Positions 16,683 through 25,788 of a stretch of DNA of 64,000 bases are shown here, piece by piece. Position numbers and translations under genes: made by a program. This stretch comes from Halorubrum hochsteinianum. GTDB lineage: Archaea; Halobacteriota; Halobacteria; Halobacteriales; Haloferacaceae. Where the stretch lies: assembly GCF_023702125.1 (NCBI RefSeq), contig NZ_CP098416.1:1-64000 (forward strand), in the 5' to 3' direction. The notes under the pieces were generated by a model. It did not search any database and had not been told where the DNA came from. It was given only the letters and a program-made list of their open reading frames with translations. Position 1 is the first letter of the stretch. Every line of letters begins with the position of its first letter.

Positions 16683-17744
16683 ATGGTGGACCTGATAGAC
16701 GTCGTTCTCGAGGGCTTCAAAGACGTCGTCGATTGGTTCATCGGTCTGTTTATGGACGGGCTTCGGTCGGGGTACCAGACGCTGACCGAAGAGATGTTTG
16801 GCACTCCGACTCCCCAGACTGACGGGACGTTCATTTTCGGAGAACCAAGTAACGCGCCTTGGCCAGCAATCCAAGAAGGGCTCATCGGCGGCGAGATCAT
16901 GTTGATTTCTCTGCTGCTACTTGTGATGAGCGTTCAGGGACGACACACAATCCGCATCTTCAATATCGGGAGTGCGTACGAGGCTCGGAAGACCAAGAAG
17001 ACTGCCTGGGTCGGAGCCTTTCTGATTATTACCTGGTACTGGATTGGAGCGCTCGCGCTCTACCTTGTTGATGGGTTCACGATTGCCCTGATGCCGGAGC
17101 TGTCCTCGCTGGGCTCTGCTATGTTGCAGTTCATAACGGGGTCGATTACCAACCCCGGTCTTGGTCTCCTCTTTGCTCTTATCGGAGGGATTTCGATGTG
17201 GGCACTGGAGGCGCTGTTCTACATCCGGCAGATTCTCCTCTACATCTACCTGTACGGGATGCCCATCGCGTTCGCCGTCGCCTATGGCAACATTCCTGTC
17301 CTCTCTGATGTCGCGATGGGGTTCAGCAAACGGTTCGTCCCGTTGGCCATCCTACCCCTGCCTGCGGCGATAGTCCTCAAAGGATACGACCTACTCTACT
17401 CTGGAGGGGCGTTGACGCCGGGATCAGCGTTCCTCAAGTATCTCGTTGCGGCTTCACTTCCCCTCGTTGCGCTCTATGTGACGTGGAAGACGTTCAAGTA
17501 CGCGACCCCGCTGACGGCGAAGGTTCTCGGTGGTGCGACGAAGGGAGCGGCCCTCATCGGCGGTGTCGCCGCTGGGGCCTATGTCGGCGGCGCCGGCATC
17601 GCAACGACGGCGGCCCGGTGGGGACCGAAGGCCGCAGCGGGACACGCTGTGGCGCAGAAAGCTGCAGCCCGTGGCGCGAACAGCGACGAAGACGGCGGGA
17701 CGCCGTCCTACCGGCGGACCGAGAACGACCCTGGAGGTTACTAA
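16683..17744 (+). CDS. VirB6/TrbL-like polytopic membrane protein
   Basis: 353 residues, 2 nt after the lipoprotein gene. At least six hydrophobic helices (for example GGEIMLISLLLLVMSV, AFLIITWYWIGALALYLV, PGLGLLFALIGGISMW, LPLVALYVTWKTF) and a glycine/alanine-rich C-terminus. This is the layout of VirB6/TrbL, the inner-membrane channel of type IV secretion systems. Position directly before the VirB4-like genes supports this. Sequence identity across the family is low, so the assignment rests on topology and synteny. Confidence 0.65.
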   Translation: MVDLIDVVLEGFKDVVDWFIGLFMDGLRSGYQTLTEEMFGTPTPQTDGTFIFGEPSNAPWPAIQEGLIGGEIMLISLLLLVMSVQGRHTIRIFNIGSAYEARKTKKTAWVGAFLIITWYWIGALALYLVDGFTIALMPELSSLGSAMLQFITGSITNPGLGLLFALIGGISMWALEALFYIRQILLYIYLYGMPIAFAVAYGNIPVLSDVAMGFSKRFVPLAILPLPAAIVLKGYDLLYSGGALTPGSAFLKYLVAASLPLVALYVTWKTFKYATPLTAKVLGGATKGAALIGGVAAGAYVGGAGIATTAARWGPKAAAGHAVAQKAAARGANSDEDGGTPSYRRTENDPGGY

Positions 17745-17750
17745 CAATCC

Positions 17751-18872
17751 ATGTCCATCGACGAAGACGCAGCCGCACGGCGCATCATGGACCAGTTCGG
17801 TGAGGAGAGTCGCATCCCCTACCTCAACATCGAGGAAGGCGACGTCGGCGTCCTGATCGCCTTCCCGATCGTCGGCCTGTTCATCGCCGGCCTCACCGGC
17901 ATCGAATCACTCGCCCTGCCGTTCGTCGCAGGTGGGTTCGGGTTTGGCGTCGCGATCGTCTACGTCTCGCCCGACCACCTCAACGCGTGGACGTGGACGA
18001 AAGACGTCTATCGCTACGTCAAGCGCCCCCTGATCACGTTCAGCGCCCCGGAGGAAGCCGACAGTAGTACCAATGAGACAGAGCGCAACGAGGGTGGGCT
18101 CGCGAACTACACGCCATTCAAGCCCGACGAGCGGACGCAGGACCTCACGAATATCGAGCGGGCGTGGCCGGGCGCTGGCGCGATCCAGCGCGCGGACGGC
18201 ACGATGGAGGCGTTCATCGAGATCGACCCCGGCAACATGGACTTCGCGATGTCCGACAACTGGGCACAGCTCCAGGACGCCGGCGAAGAGTTCGCCAACA
18301 AGGAACTGGATTCGAAACTCAAACTCCACGCCACGACCCGCTCGTTCCCGGTCGAACAGATCACCGAGAACATCGAAGACCGCCTGAACGACGAGGACGT
18401 CAAAGAAAATCCGATCTTCCGGGAACTCCTCGAGGAGTACCGAGAGACCCGGCCGAAGGAGATGCGCGAACGCGGTATCCAGCAGGTGCGGTACTACATC
18501 GGCGTCGAGGTCAGCCCACTAGAGGTCTACGACCGCTTCCGGGACGAGGGCACACCGGCCGAGAAGCTCACCCAGTTCCCCGTCATCGGGTTCCTGTTCA
18601 ACCCGTTCGTGACCCGCCGCGAGGACCTCACCGACGTCGAGCGCCGCGCACAGATGTTCGAGAAGCTGGATAGCCGGGTCAACGATGTGCGGTCGGAGTT
18701 CATCCAGCAGGCATCCGGGTGGTCCGCACGCCGGCTCAGCACGGTCGAACTCTTCGTGTTGAATATGGACTTCTGGAACGGCCGCGAACACGAGTACGAC
18801 GACGCAGAGAGCGTCGTTCGCGAACAACCCATCATCGGCCACTCGTGCCGGGAGGATGACCACGATGCGTAA
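17751..18872 (+). CDS. VirB3/VirB4 N-terminal-like protein
   Basis: 373 residues. Two adjacent membrane helices (VGVLIAFPIVGLFIAGLTG and ALPFVAGGFGFGVAIVYV) resemble a PrgI/VirB3-like module. The soluble domain that follows (FIEIDPGNMDFAMSDNWAQL ... QVRYYIGVEVSP) resembles the N-terminal domain of VirB4/TrbE proteins, which precedes the ATPase core. The next gene overlaps by 17 nt and holds the ATPase. The two together thus look like a VirB3-VirB4 unit split at an unusual point. There is no Walker motif in this half. Confidence 0.65.
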   Translation: MSIDEDAAARRIMDQFGEESRIPYLNIEEGDVGVLIAFPIVGLFIAGLTGIESLALPFVAGGFGFGVAIVYVSPDHLNAWTWTKDVYRYVKRPLITFSAPEEADSSTNETERNEGGLANYTPFKPDERTQDLTNIERAWPGAGAIQRADGTMEAFIEIDPGNMDFAMSDNWAQLQDAGEEFANKELDSKLKLHATTRSFPVEQITENIEDRLNDEDVKENPIFRELLEEYRETRPKEMRERGIQQVRYYIGVEVSPLEVYDRFRDEGTPAEKLTQFPVIGFLFNPFVTRREDLTDVERRAQMFEKLDSRVNDVRSEFIQQASGWSARRLSTVELFVLNMDFWNGREHEYDDAESVVREQPIIGHSCREDDHDA

Positions 18873-21090
18873 CCTCGTCCTCCAGACGGGCAGCGGAGCC
18901 GTCGGCCAGCTCACGGAGTGGTTTACGAACCCAACCTCAGCTGAAGGTGCGGCTCTCTACATCCTGCTCGCGGTACTGGTCGGGTTCGGCGGGAAATTCC
19001 TCTGGGGCTGGTACACCGAAGACGACGAGGAAGAGGTCGAGTTCTCGGACCTCCTCGACGAGGAGACCATCGAACAGGGCGCGGCCGAACGCCAACTTCT
19101 CGACGACATCGCCGAGTCACACAAGACGGTGACGGCGCCGGCGGCGATCGAGTGGGAGACGCGCGCAGCACGGGTCGGCGAGCAGTGGACGACGACGCTG
19201 TACATCGCTGATTACCCGGACTACCCCAACGACGGCTACCTCTCCGAGCTCTTCGAGATGACCGACGTACAGTTCGACCTGACGGCCCACATCACGCCGA
19301 AGAATCAGGAGCGGGCCCGGAACGAACTGCAGGATATCGCTGACGACCTTCAGGTGGATGCTGATCTCGAACAGAGCGTCCGGAGTGCCTACCTACAGGA
19401 ACGCGCCAACGAGGCCGCAGCGACGTACAAGGCCGTCGAGAATGGCGCGAACGTCTTCGACCAGGGGATGTTCATCACGGTCCGGGCCGACGAGAAGGAG
19501 GACCTCCGGGACGCCGTCCAGAAGGTCAAGAGCGCGCTCCGTGACGACCCGGCGAACCTCACGCCAAAGACGGCGATCTGTCGGCAGGATCTCGCCCTCC
19601 AGTCCGCCGCGCCCATCGGCGACAACGAGTTCGGGCGGACGTCGATTGCGCTCGGCGGCGCCGTCGGCGCGTTGCTGTCCTCGCCGCACAACGCGACGAT
19701 TCTCGAGGAAGGCGGGGTAGAGTTCGGGATTCACAAGGACAACCAGAGCCCCGTGGTCATCGACCCGTTCGCGCGGGACAACGGGTACGCGATGTTCACC
19801 GTCGGCGACACCGGCTCGGGGAAGTCGTTCAGTTCGAAGCAGAACTTTATCCGCTCCATCGAGCAGAGCAAGGACCGTATCGGCATCATCCTCGAGCCGT
19901 TGAACAACTGGGCCGGCGTCGCCGAAGCCCTCGACGCCAAACGCATCACTGTCGGCGGGACACTCGGGCTGAACCCCTTGGAGATTCGGGAGACGCCCGA
20001 GCACGTCCAGCGGGCGATGGGCGAGGACGCGAGCCCGTTCAACGAGAAGCTCGACGACGCGATGAGCTTCCTCACCAACTTCTTCGCGCTGCGGGGCATC
20101 TCGCTGGGCGACCGCCGGACGACGCTGGAACTCGGGCTCAAGCGGGCGTACAAGCGCAACGGGATTACCGACGACATCTCGACGCACGACAACCCGAGCC
20201 CGACGATTCAGGATATGATGGACGTCTTCGAGGACATGGTCAACGACCCTGAGGAGTTCGTCGTCCGGTCCGACGAGGAGGCCGGGAAGATCAAGGAGGA
20301 CGCGACGTGGCTCCTCGACCAGCTCCGCCCCTTCGAGGACGACGGTCGGCACGCCAACCTCGGCCAAGAGTCCGACTTCGACATTCGCGACGAGAAGGTC
20401 ATCTACCTCGACCTCGCTCAGCAGGAGGGCAGCGTCGACAGCAGCACGGCGCTGACGATGCAGCTGCTGATCTCGCTGGTGTACGAGCGGGCGAAAGTCT
20501 CGGAGAAGGAGGTCGTGTTCTACATTGACGAGGCGCGGTACATCATGCAGGACGCCGCGAGTTTGGCGTTCCTCGAAACGGTGTTCCGGCACCACCGCCA
20601 TCACGATCTCTCGATCCGGCTGGTCACGCAGACCGTTGACGAGTTCTTCGAGCACGCCGAAAGCGAGGCGATTCTGGATCAGTGTGCGGTCAAGCAGTTC
20701 CACCGCCTCGACGGGATGGACGAGGAGTGGGCCGACGAGTTCGGGTTGAACTACGCGCAGATGCGGTTCGTCCAGGACGCCGTGCCCGGCAACGAGGACG
20801 CCGGCTTCTCCGAGGCGCTGGTAGGCGTCGACGGCGAGTGGCGCGGCATTCAGGTCAAAGCGATGCCCAAGGAGAAGCAGGTCATCGACTTCGACCCGAC
20901 CTCACAGGTCCGATCCTCACTGCCCGGCGCCGGCGACGACGCTGTCGATACCGAGATGGAGGAGTTCCAGGAAGAGCTCGAACACCGAGCAACGACCGGA
21001 ACGAACGAAACGAGCGAACTGAACGAGGAATCAGACGCCGTCGAAGCTGAGCCAGACGGCGGGTCAACGGAGGAGACCAACGATGGCTGA
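18856..21090 (+). CDS. VirB4-type conjugation ATPase
   Basis: 744 residues. One membrane helix near the N-terminus (about 34-52), then a VirB4 middle region, then the RecA-like ATPase: Walker A GDTGSGKSF near 317 and Walker B VVFYIDEARYIM near 555, with the arginine/His-rich motif ETVFRHHRHHD after it. It would drive pilus assembly and substrate transfer on the cytoplasmic face. The C-terminal 50 residues are an acidic tail whose codons contain the ACGAACGAAACGAGCGAA repeat also seen around parA (21001-21018). It overlaps both neighbours (17 nt before, 8 nt after). Confidence 0.88.
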   Translation: MTTMRNLVLQTGSGAVGQLTEWFTNPTSAEGAALYILLAVLVGFGGKFLWGWYTEDDEEEVEFSDLLDEETIEQGAAERQLLDDIAESHKTVTAPAAIEWETRAARVGEQWTTTLYIADYPDYPNDGYLSELFEMTDVQFDLTAHITPKNQERARNELQDIADDLQVDADLEQSVRSAYLQERANEAAATYKAVENGANVFDQGMFITVRADEKEDLRDAVQKVKSALRDDPANLTPKTAICRQDLALQSAAPIGDNEFGRTSIALGGAVGALLSSPHNATILEEGGVEFGIHKDNQSPVVIDPFARDNGYAMFTVGDTGSGKSFSSKQNFIRSIEQSKDRIGIILEPLNNWAGVAEALDAKRITVGGTLGLNPLEIRETPEHVQRAMGEDASPFNEKLDDAMSFLTNFFALRGISLGDRRTTLELGLKRAYKRNGITDDISTHDNPSPTIQDMMDVFEDMVNDPEEFVVRSDEEAGKIKEDATWLLDQLRPFEDDGRHANLGQESDFDIRDEKVIYLDLAQQEGSVDSSTALTMQLLISLVYERAKVSEKEVVFYIDEARYIMQDAASLAFLETVFRHHRHHDLSIRLVTQTVDEFFEHAESEAILDQCAVKQFHRLDGMDEEWADEFGLNYAQMRFVQDAVPGNEDAGFSEALVGVDGEWRGIQVKAMPKEKQVIDFDPTSQVRSSLPGAGDDAVDTEMEEFQEELEHRATTGTNETSELNEESDAVEAEPDGGSTEETNDG

Positions 21091-24000
21091 GTACCTGCGC
21101 GTCACACCGACATCCGAGCGACTTGACCCGGAGAGCATCTCCCGCGTCCTCGAAAGTCTCCACAAGCTGACCACGCCCGGGTCGTCGGGCCTCGGGGCGA
21201 AGCTGAACCCACTCCACAGTGAGACACCACCCCGATTCGAGTTCCTCGCAATCAGTGATGGTCCGGACGACCCGGTAGAGTTCTTCTACGGGGCGGATGC
21301 TCATCTCGATACGCTTGAGAAGCGCCTCCGCTCCATCTATCCGGCCACGTTCGACATCGAGCGCGTCGACGTCGACGTCGCCGCCCGGCTCATTCAACCA
21401 AGCGAGTTCACACCGCAGGAGTTCGTCGACCACTACGAGGCCGGGCGGCTGCAGTACGAATTTGGCCCGGCAGAACAGTACGACATCGTCGACGAGGAAC
21501 CAGCGGACGCCGAGTCATCCGAAGCAGACCCCATTGTCGACGGCGGTACAGCAGCCACGAGCGTCCCCGATCATCACGTGACTGTTGGGGACTCAGCCCT
21601 GGAACTAGCGCCGCCCGATGCACTTCCAGACGACGAGGAAGAGCGACGGGCCATCGAGAAGCCGACGATGACACCGGCGGGAACGATCCTGGCTCGCCCG
21701 GCCCAAGACGCCGTCTCGCCGCTCGGGGTCCGGTGGTGTGGCTCCGCGTCGCGGAAGCAGGACTGGATGACCTCGCTGACGCCGTTCACGGCAGAGGAAA
21801 CGAACGGCGATCTCTCGTCCGTCGACGAGCCCGGCGCGGCGCTGGCGTCGCTGATCGACCACTTGATGGAGGCGACAGCGCCGACCGCGTTCCAAGTCGT
21901 CTTCCAACGGCGTGCTAGCTGGCAGTCCGACTCGGAGGTACGGAAAGAGGACCTCGTCGACGGCCGGGATACGTTCTTCCAGGAAGTCGTCGGGTCGTTG
22001 CTCGAGGTCGAGGAGCAACGGAGCGACCAGGACGACCGGCAGCTCAGCGAGGCCGTCAAGAAGCGCATCGAGTACATCGACGCGAAGAACGCCAAACGGT
22101 CGTTCACGGTCAACATCCGGGCCGTCGGCGTCCCCACCGACGAAACCCGCGACGACCTCGATGGCCGGATGGACTCGCTCCTCCCCGTGTTCGACCCGCT
22201 TGATGGACCGTTCTACGAGGTCGAGGGGCAACGCCTCCGGGACAGCGGCTTCCGTGAGAAAACGAAGGAGAAGAAGGCACGGGCCGCTCTCCAGCGCCTC
22301 CTCAATCGCGAGTTGACGACGGGCCGGGGGAAGACCCGCCCCGAGCTGGTCCTCTGTGGAACGGAGCTCGCGAACTTCGTCCTCGTCCCCTCCTCCGAAC
22401 AGCTGACCGTCGAGGGGACGCGGGGAACCAGAGCCGAACAGCAGAGTCGGAACCCGCTCCCGTGGCCGAATCCGGATCTGATCCAGCAGTTCCAGGACGG
22501 GATGGCCATCGGCTACGCACTCGACGAGAACGGCGAGCCACGACCCGACCCGATCCGGATCCCGCCGGACCTGTTGCCGACGCATTACGGCCGGTTCGCG
22601 TCGACGGGCGGCGGGAAGTCGAAGGCCATCATCAACGACGCCCTTTCGCTTCGCGAGTCGACGGGTGGCCCCGTCGTCCTCGTCGACCCGAAGGGAGACG
22701 GGATGTGTGAGAACTGCCTGCGCTGCCACTACGAACGATTTGGGGGCCTCGACGACGTCTACCACTTCCGCGTCCCGGAGACCATCCCCGCGTTCTCCTT
22801 CTTCGACATCCGCCCTGCGCTCGAAGCGGGTCGGAACCGCGAGGACGCGATTCAGGACAAGGTCGACCACTTCCACGACATTCTCCGGATGATTATGGGC
22901 CGCGAGCAGTACGGCCAGGCGTTTGTCGCGAACGAGATCCTCAGCTACCTGATCAAGGCGCTGTTCGACGAGGAGTACGGGAGCGACGTGTTCGGGCTGG
23001 ACGACCTCTTCGCCGCCGCGCTCCGGATGCAGCGCGACCAGACGATTCCTCCAGTCTCAGCGGACAACCAGAACATCGAGGAATCGCTGACGCGCCACTT
23101 CGCGAAGGACAACCACCAGTTCCAGGTCTCGATGGACGCCGTCGGGAACCGCCTCGACAAGCTCAAAGAGGACGCGCATCTCCGGCGGATCTTCAGCCAC
23201 GTCCCCGAGCAGAATGACGCCGACGAGTACGTCGACAACCGCTTCGACTTCCGCGAATTCCTCGATGAAGACGCCACCATCATCTTCGACCTCGGCGACC
23301 TTCGGCCGGAGGCACAGCGAGCGATCACACTCCTGTTGTTGAGCAACCTCTGGGACGCCGTGCAGGTGCGCCGGCGGGACGGCCAGACCGATTACGAGAA
23401 GCTCACGAACCTCATCATCGAGGAGGCGGCACCGGTCGCGTCGACGAAGCTCGTGTCCGAACAGTTGCTGCCGCAGGGTCGGTCGTTCGGGCTGAGTATG
23501 GGCCTCGTGATGCAGTTCCCTGAGCAGGTGCGGAACCGGAACGAGCGGGCCTACGACGAGGTACTCAACAACATCAAGACGAAGCTCATCGGCAACATCT
23601 CGATTGAACGCGATCTCGCGGAGTCGCTCGCCCACGAGGACCTCAGTCCGACCGAACTTCGCAACCGAATCAACACGCTCCCGAGCGGTGAGTGGATCGC
23701 CCAGCTCCCGAGCCCCTCGTTCGGGGAGACTGGGCCGCCACCGTTCTCGCTCAAGCCGCTCCCGATTGCGCCGGGGCATCCAGAAAGCGACCAGCCGCTC
23801 ACTCAGCCCCAGGAAGACCATTTCGAGTCCGTGTCCCGGCCACGGATGGTCGAACGGACACAGGCCCAGTACGGGCTGACAGAGCCAACTGAGTCGAGCA
23901 CTGCCCCAGAGGAGACTGGCTGGGGGAGTTCGGGGGCCGAAACGACGGGCTCGGCTGCCGACGGCGATGCAGCGACCGACCCGACGCAATCCGCGTTTAT

Positions 24001-24907
24001 CAGCGAATCGACGACCGAGGACGCGTCGACGTCGACCACCCAGCCCGCAACGGACAGCGACCCAGATGCAGACGAGTCCGAGATGAGTCCCCTGTTCGGA
24101 CAGACTACCGAGACGGACGAGGAGTCAGCTGCTGACCAAGCAGCGGGGCCGGAGAACGGGGCAACACCCGTTCAGGAAAGCAGCGTACCCGTCCCCGATG
24201 ACGAACTCCAACAACGCGGGCTCAGTCGAGACGATGTCCAGTTCCTGAATCGGGTCCTCGACGTGATGAACCGAGAGGACAACGAGTACACGCTACTGGA
24301 CAGGATGAGCCAGCTTCGGGACGAATACGACGACCTCCATGTGGAGCGGCTCACGGAGCAGGACCTCCTGGACGCGGACTCCGCGGCGGGGCGCAAGTAC
24401 TACACCGTCCCCCCGGACGGTCGAGACCTCCTCGGGAGAGAATTGAAGGCGGGGCCAGGAGCGGGCGATCTCGGCGAGAAAACGCCACACAAGGTTGGCG
24501 TCCGGCTCCTCGAGCTCTGGCTCCAGCAGCGGGAGGACGTGGTTCGCGTGGAACCGTACTACGAAACCGACGATGGCACCGTACTGGACGTGGCCGGCAT
24601 CGACGAGGACGGCGATCTCGTCTGGGCCGGCGAAGCAGAGCTCGCGAGTAACAATCGGCACGCCCCAGTCGAGGATTACGACAAACTCAGTGCGGTGGAT
24701 GCCGACGCGATCTGGGCCTTCAACAATCGCGAGACGGCGCTCAATGTCCTGGAGAGCCTTGCCGACGCAGATCGAATCGACGAGCGGGTCAGCGGGCGGG
24801 CGGCACGGTCGTTCGCGACCATCAGAGACGCCGTCGACGACTTCGATGCTGCGGGCCTGACCACCGTTCGGGGCTTCAAAAATCTCGATCAGGAACTCAA
24901 CCAATGA
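21083..24907 (+). CDS. T4SS coupling ATPase (VirD4/TraG/HerA-type) with C-terminal nuclease-like domain
   Basis: 1274 residues. Residues about 1-480 are a partner domain with several helices and an acidic insert. The ATPase follows: Walker A STGGGKSK near 508, a CENCLRCH cysteine cluster soon after, and Walker B LIIEEAAP near 776. This is the coupling ATPase that feeds DNA into the secretion channel. A long acidic linker (about 920-1035) leads to a winged-helix-like segment and a final domain (about 1130-1274) with a PD-(D/E)xK-like core, VLDVAGIDEDGDLVWAGEAE. The last Lys of that motif is Glu here. It overlaps the primase gene by ATGA. Confidence 0.85.
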   Translation: MAEYLRVTPTSERLDPESISRVLESLHKLTTPGSSGLGAKLNPLHSETPPRFEFLAISDGPDDPVEFFYGADAHLDTLEKRLRSIYPATFDIERVDVDVAARLIQPSEFTPQEFVDHYEAGRLQYEFGPAEQYDIVDEEPADAESSEADPIVDGGTAATSVPDHHVTVGDSALELAPPDALPDDEEERRAIEKPTMTPAGTILARPAQDAVSPLGVRWCGSASRKQDWMTSLTPFTAEETNGDLSSVDEPGAALASLIDHLMEATAPTAFQVVFQRRASWQSDSEVRKEDLVDGRDTFFQEVVGSLLEVEEQRSDQDDRQLSEAVKKRIEYIDAKNAKRSFTVNIRAVGVPTDETRDDLDGRMDSLLPVFDPLDGPFYEVEGQRLRDSGFREKTKEKKARAALQRLLNRELTTGRGKTRPELVLCGTELANFVLVPSSEQLTVEGTRGTRAEQQSRNPLPWPNPDLIQQFQDGMAIGYALDENGEPRPDPIRIPPDLLPTHYGRFASTGGGKSKAIINDALSLRESTGGPVVLVDPKGDGMCENCLRCHYERFGGLDDVYHFRVPETIPAFSFFDIRPALEAGRNREDAIQDKVDHFHDILRMIMGREQYGQAFVANEILSYLIKALFDEEYGSDVFGLDDLFAAALRMQRDQTIPPVSADNQNIEESLTRHFAKDNHQFQVSMDAVGNRLDKLKEDAHLRRIFSHVPEQNDADEYVDNRFDFREFLDEDATIIFDLGDLRPEAQRAITLLLLSNLWDAVQVRRRDGQTDYEKLTNLIIEEAAPVASTKLVSEQLLPQGRSFGLSMGLVMQFPEQVRNRNERAYDEVLNNIKTKLIGNISIERDLAESLAHEDLSPTELRNRINTLPSGEWIAQLPSPSFGETGPPPFSLKPLPIAPGHPESDQPLTQPQEDHFESVSRPRMVERTQAQYGLTEPTESSTAPEETGWGSSGAETTGSAADGDAATDPTQSAFISESTTEDASTSTTQPATDSDPDADESEMSPLFGQTTETDEESAADQAAGPENGATPVQESSVPVPDDELQQRGLSRDDVQFLNRVLDVMNREDNEYTLLDRMSQLRDEYDDLHVERLTEQDLLDADSAAGRKYYTVPPDGRDLLGRELKAGPGAGDLGEKTPHKVGVRLLELWLQQREDVVRVEPYYETDDGTVLDVAGIDEDGDLVWAGEAELASNNRHAPVEDYDKLSAVDADAIWAFNNRETALNVLESLADADRIDERVSGRAARSFATIRDAVDDFDAAGLTTVRGFKNLDQELNQ

Positions 24908-25788
24908 CCTGGCGACAGGCGACCCGCGAGGAGATTTACGCCTACTATGCCGAGGAGTTCCCCCGCTATCTGGACGACCTGCCGGAATTCATCACGGCGA
25001 CCGGCCCGAAACAGTACGCTATCGCCTTCCGGGAGTCCCACCCGGTTCGCAAAGACGAGGTGCCGGACAAGGACTTCATCCGGCGGGATACGTGGCAAAC
25101 AGATGCGTCGGGCGACCGAACGACGCCCGAATTCGACGACTTCGAGGACGTTGTCGAGTTCATTCGGCATCCAGCCCGCAACGACCCGCTGGGGCGGAGC
25201 GAGTTCGCACTCGCTGATCCGGAGGTACTGGAGCAACCGGACCCACAGCCCGACGCCGTCTACTACGCACTGGATCACTGGGAACGACCCTGGGTCCTCC
25301 TCGTCGACATCGACGCGAAAGAGATCGCCCGAGACAGAGCGGAGGAGCTGGTGTCGGCGGACGTCGAGGATCAGGACGACGATGCGCTTCTCGATGCTGC
25401 GGGTATCCTCGACGCCGCTCCCGAGGGGTATCCGTACGCCTTCGAAGACATCGACCGCGCCATCGAGTACGGGTTCGAGCTGAGGGATATCTTCGAGGAC
25501 GATTTCGACGCCAAGGAGACGATGGTCCTCTACAGCGGGCAGGGAGTCCACGTCTACCTGCTGGATACCGACCCGGCGCACCGATACGACGAGCAGAGTC
25601 GCGAGGTGTTGAACGACCTCCTCCTCGAGACGTACGACATCCCGATCGACCCCGTCGTGACGGCCGACCGCCGGCGGGTCGCCCGCCTGCCCTACTCACT
25701 TCACGCCGACGTTTGTAGCATCGTCCAACCCATCGAGAGCCCGGCGTTCGACGTGCGATCTGCCACACCCGAGGTGATCGACGGATGA
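24904..25788 (+). CDS. Plasmid archaeo-eukaryotic primase, small-subunit-like
   Basis: 294 residues. The AEP catalytic motifs are in order: LLVDIDAKE (two Asp near 132-134), the SGQGVHVYL motif near 211 with its His, and a late R-rich block (DRRRVARLPYSLH) ending the active site. It would synthesise RNA or DNA primers for replication or for second-strand synthesis in the recipient after conjugation. It overlaps the coupling ATPase by ATGA and the next gene by ATGA, so it is translated as part of the transfer operon. The family is clear; the exact role is inferred. Confidence 0.88.
   Translation: MTWRQATREEIYAYYAEEFPRYLDDLPEFITATGPKQYAIAFRESHPVRKDEVPDKDFIRRDTWQTDASGDRTTPEFDDFEDVVEFIRHPARNDPLGRSEFALADPEVLEQPDPQPDAVYYALDHWERPWVLLVDIDAKEIARDRAEELVSADVEDQDDDALLDAAGILDAAPEGYPYAFEDIDRAIEYGFELRDIFEDDFDAKETMVLYSGQGVHVYLLDTDPAHRYDEQSREVLNDLLLETYDIPIDPVVTADRRRVARLPYSLHADVCSIVQPIESPAFDVRSATPEVIDG

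Noticed and set aside
19393-20703. 436-residue minus-strand open frame over the VirB4 ATPase
   Set aside because: Shadow frame produced by haloarchaeal codon bias; Walker motifs are on the plus strand.
21605-22876. 423-residue minus-strand open frame
   Set aside because: Shadow of the coupling ATPase gene.
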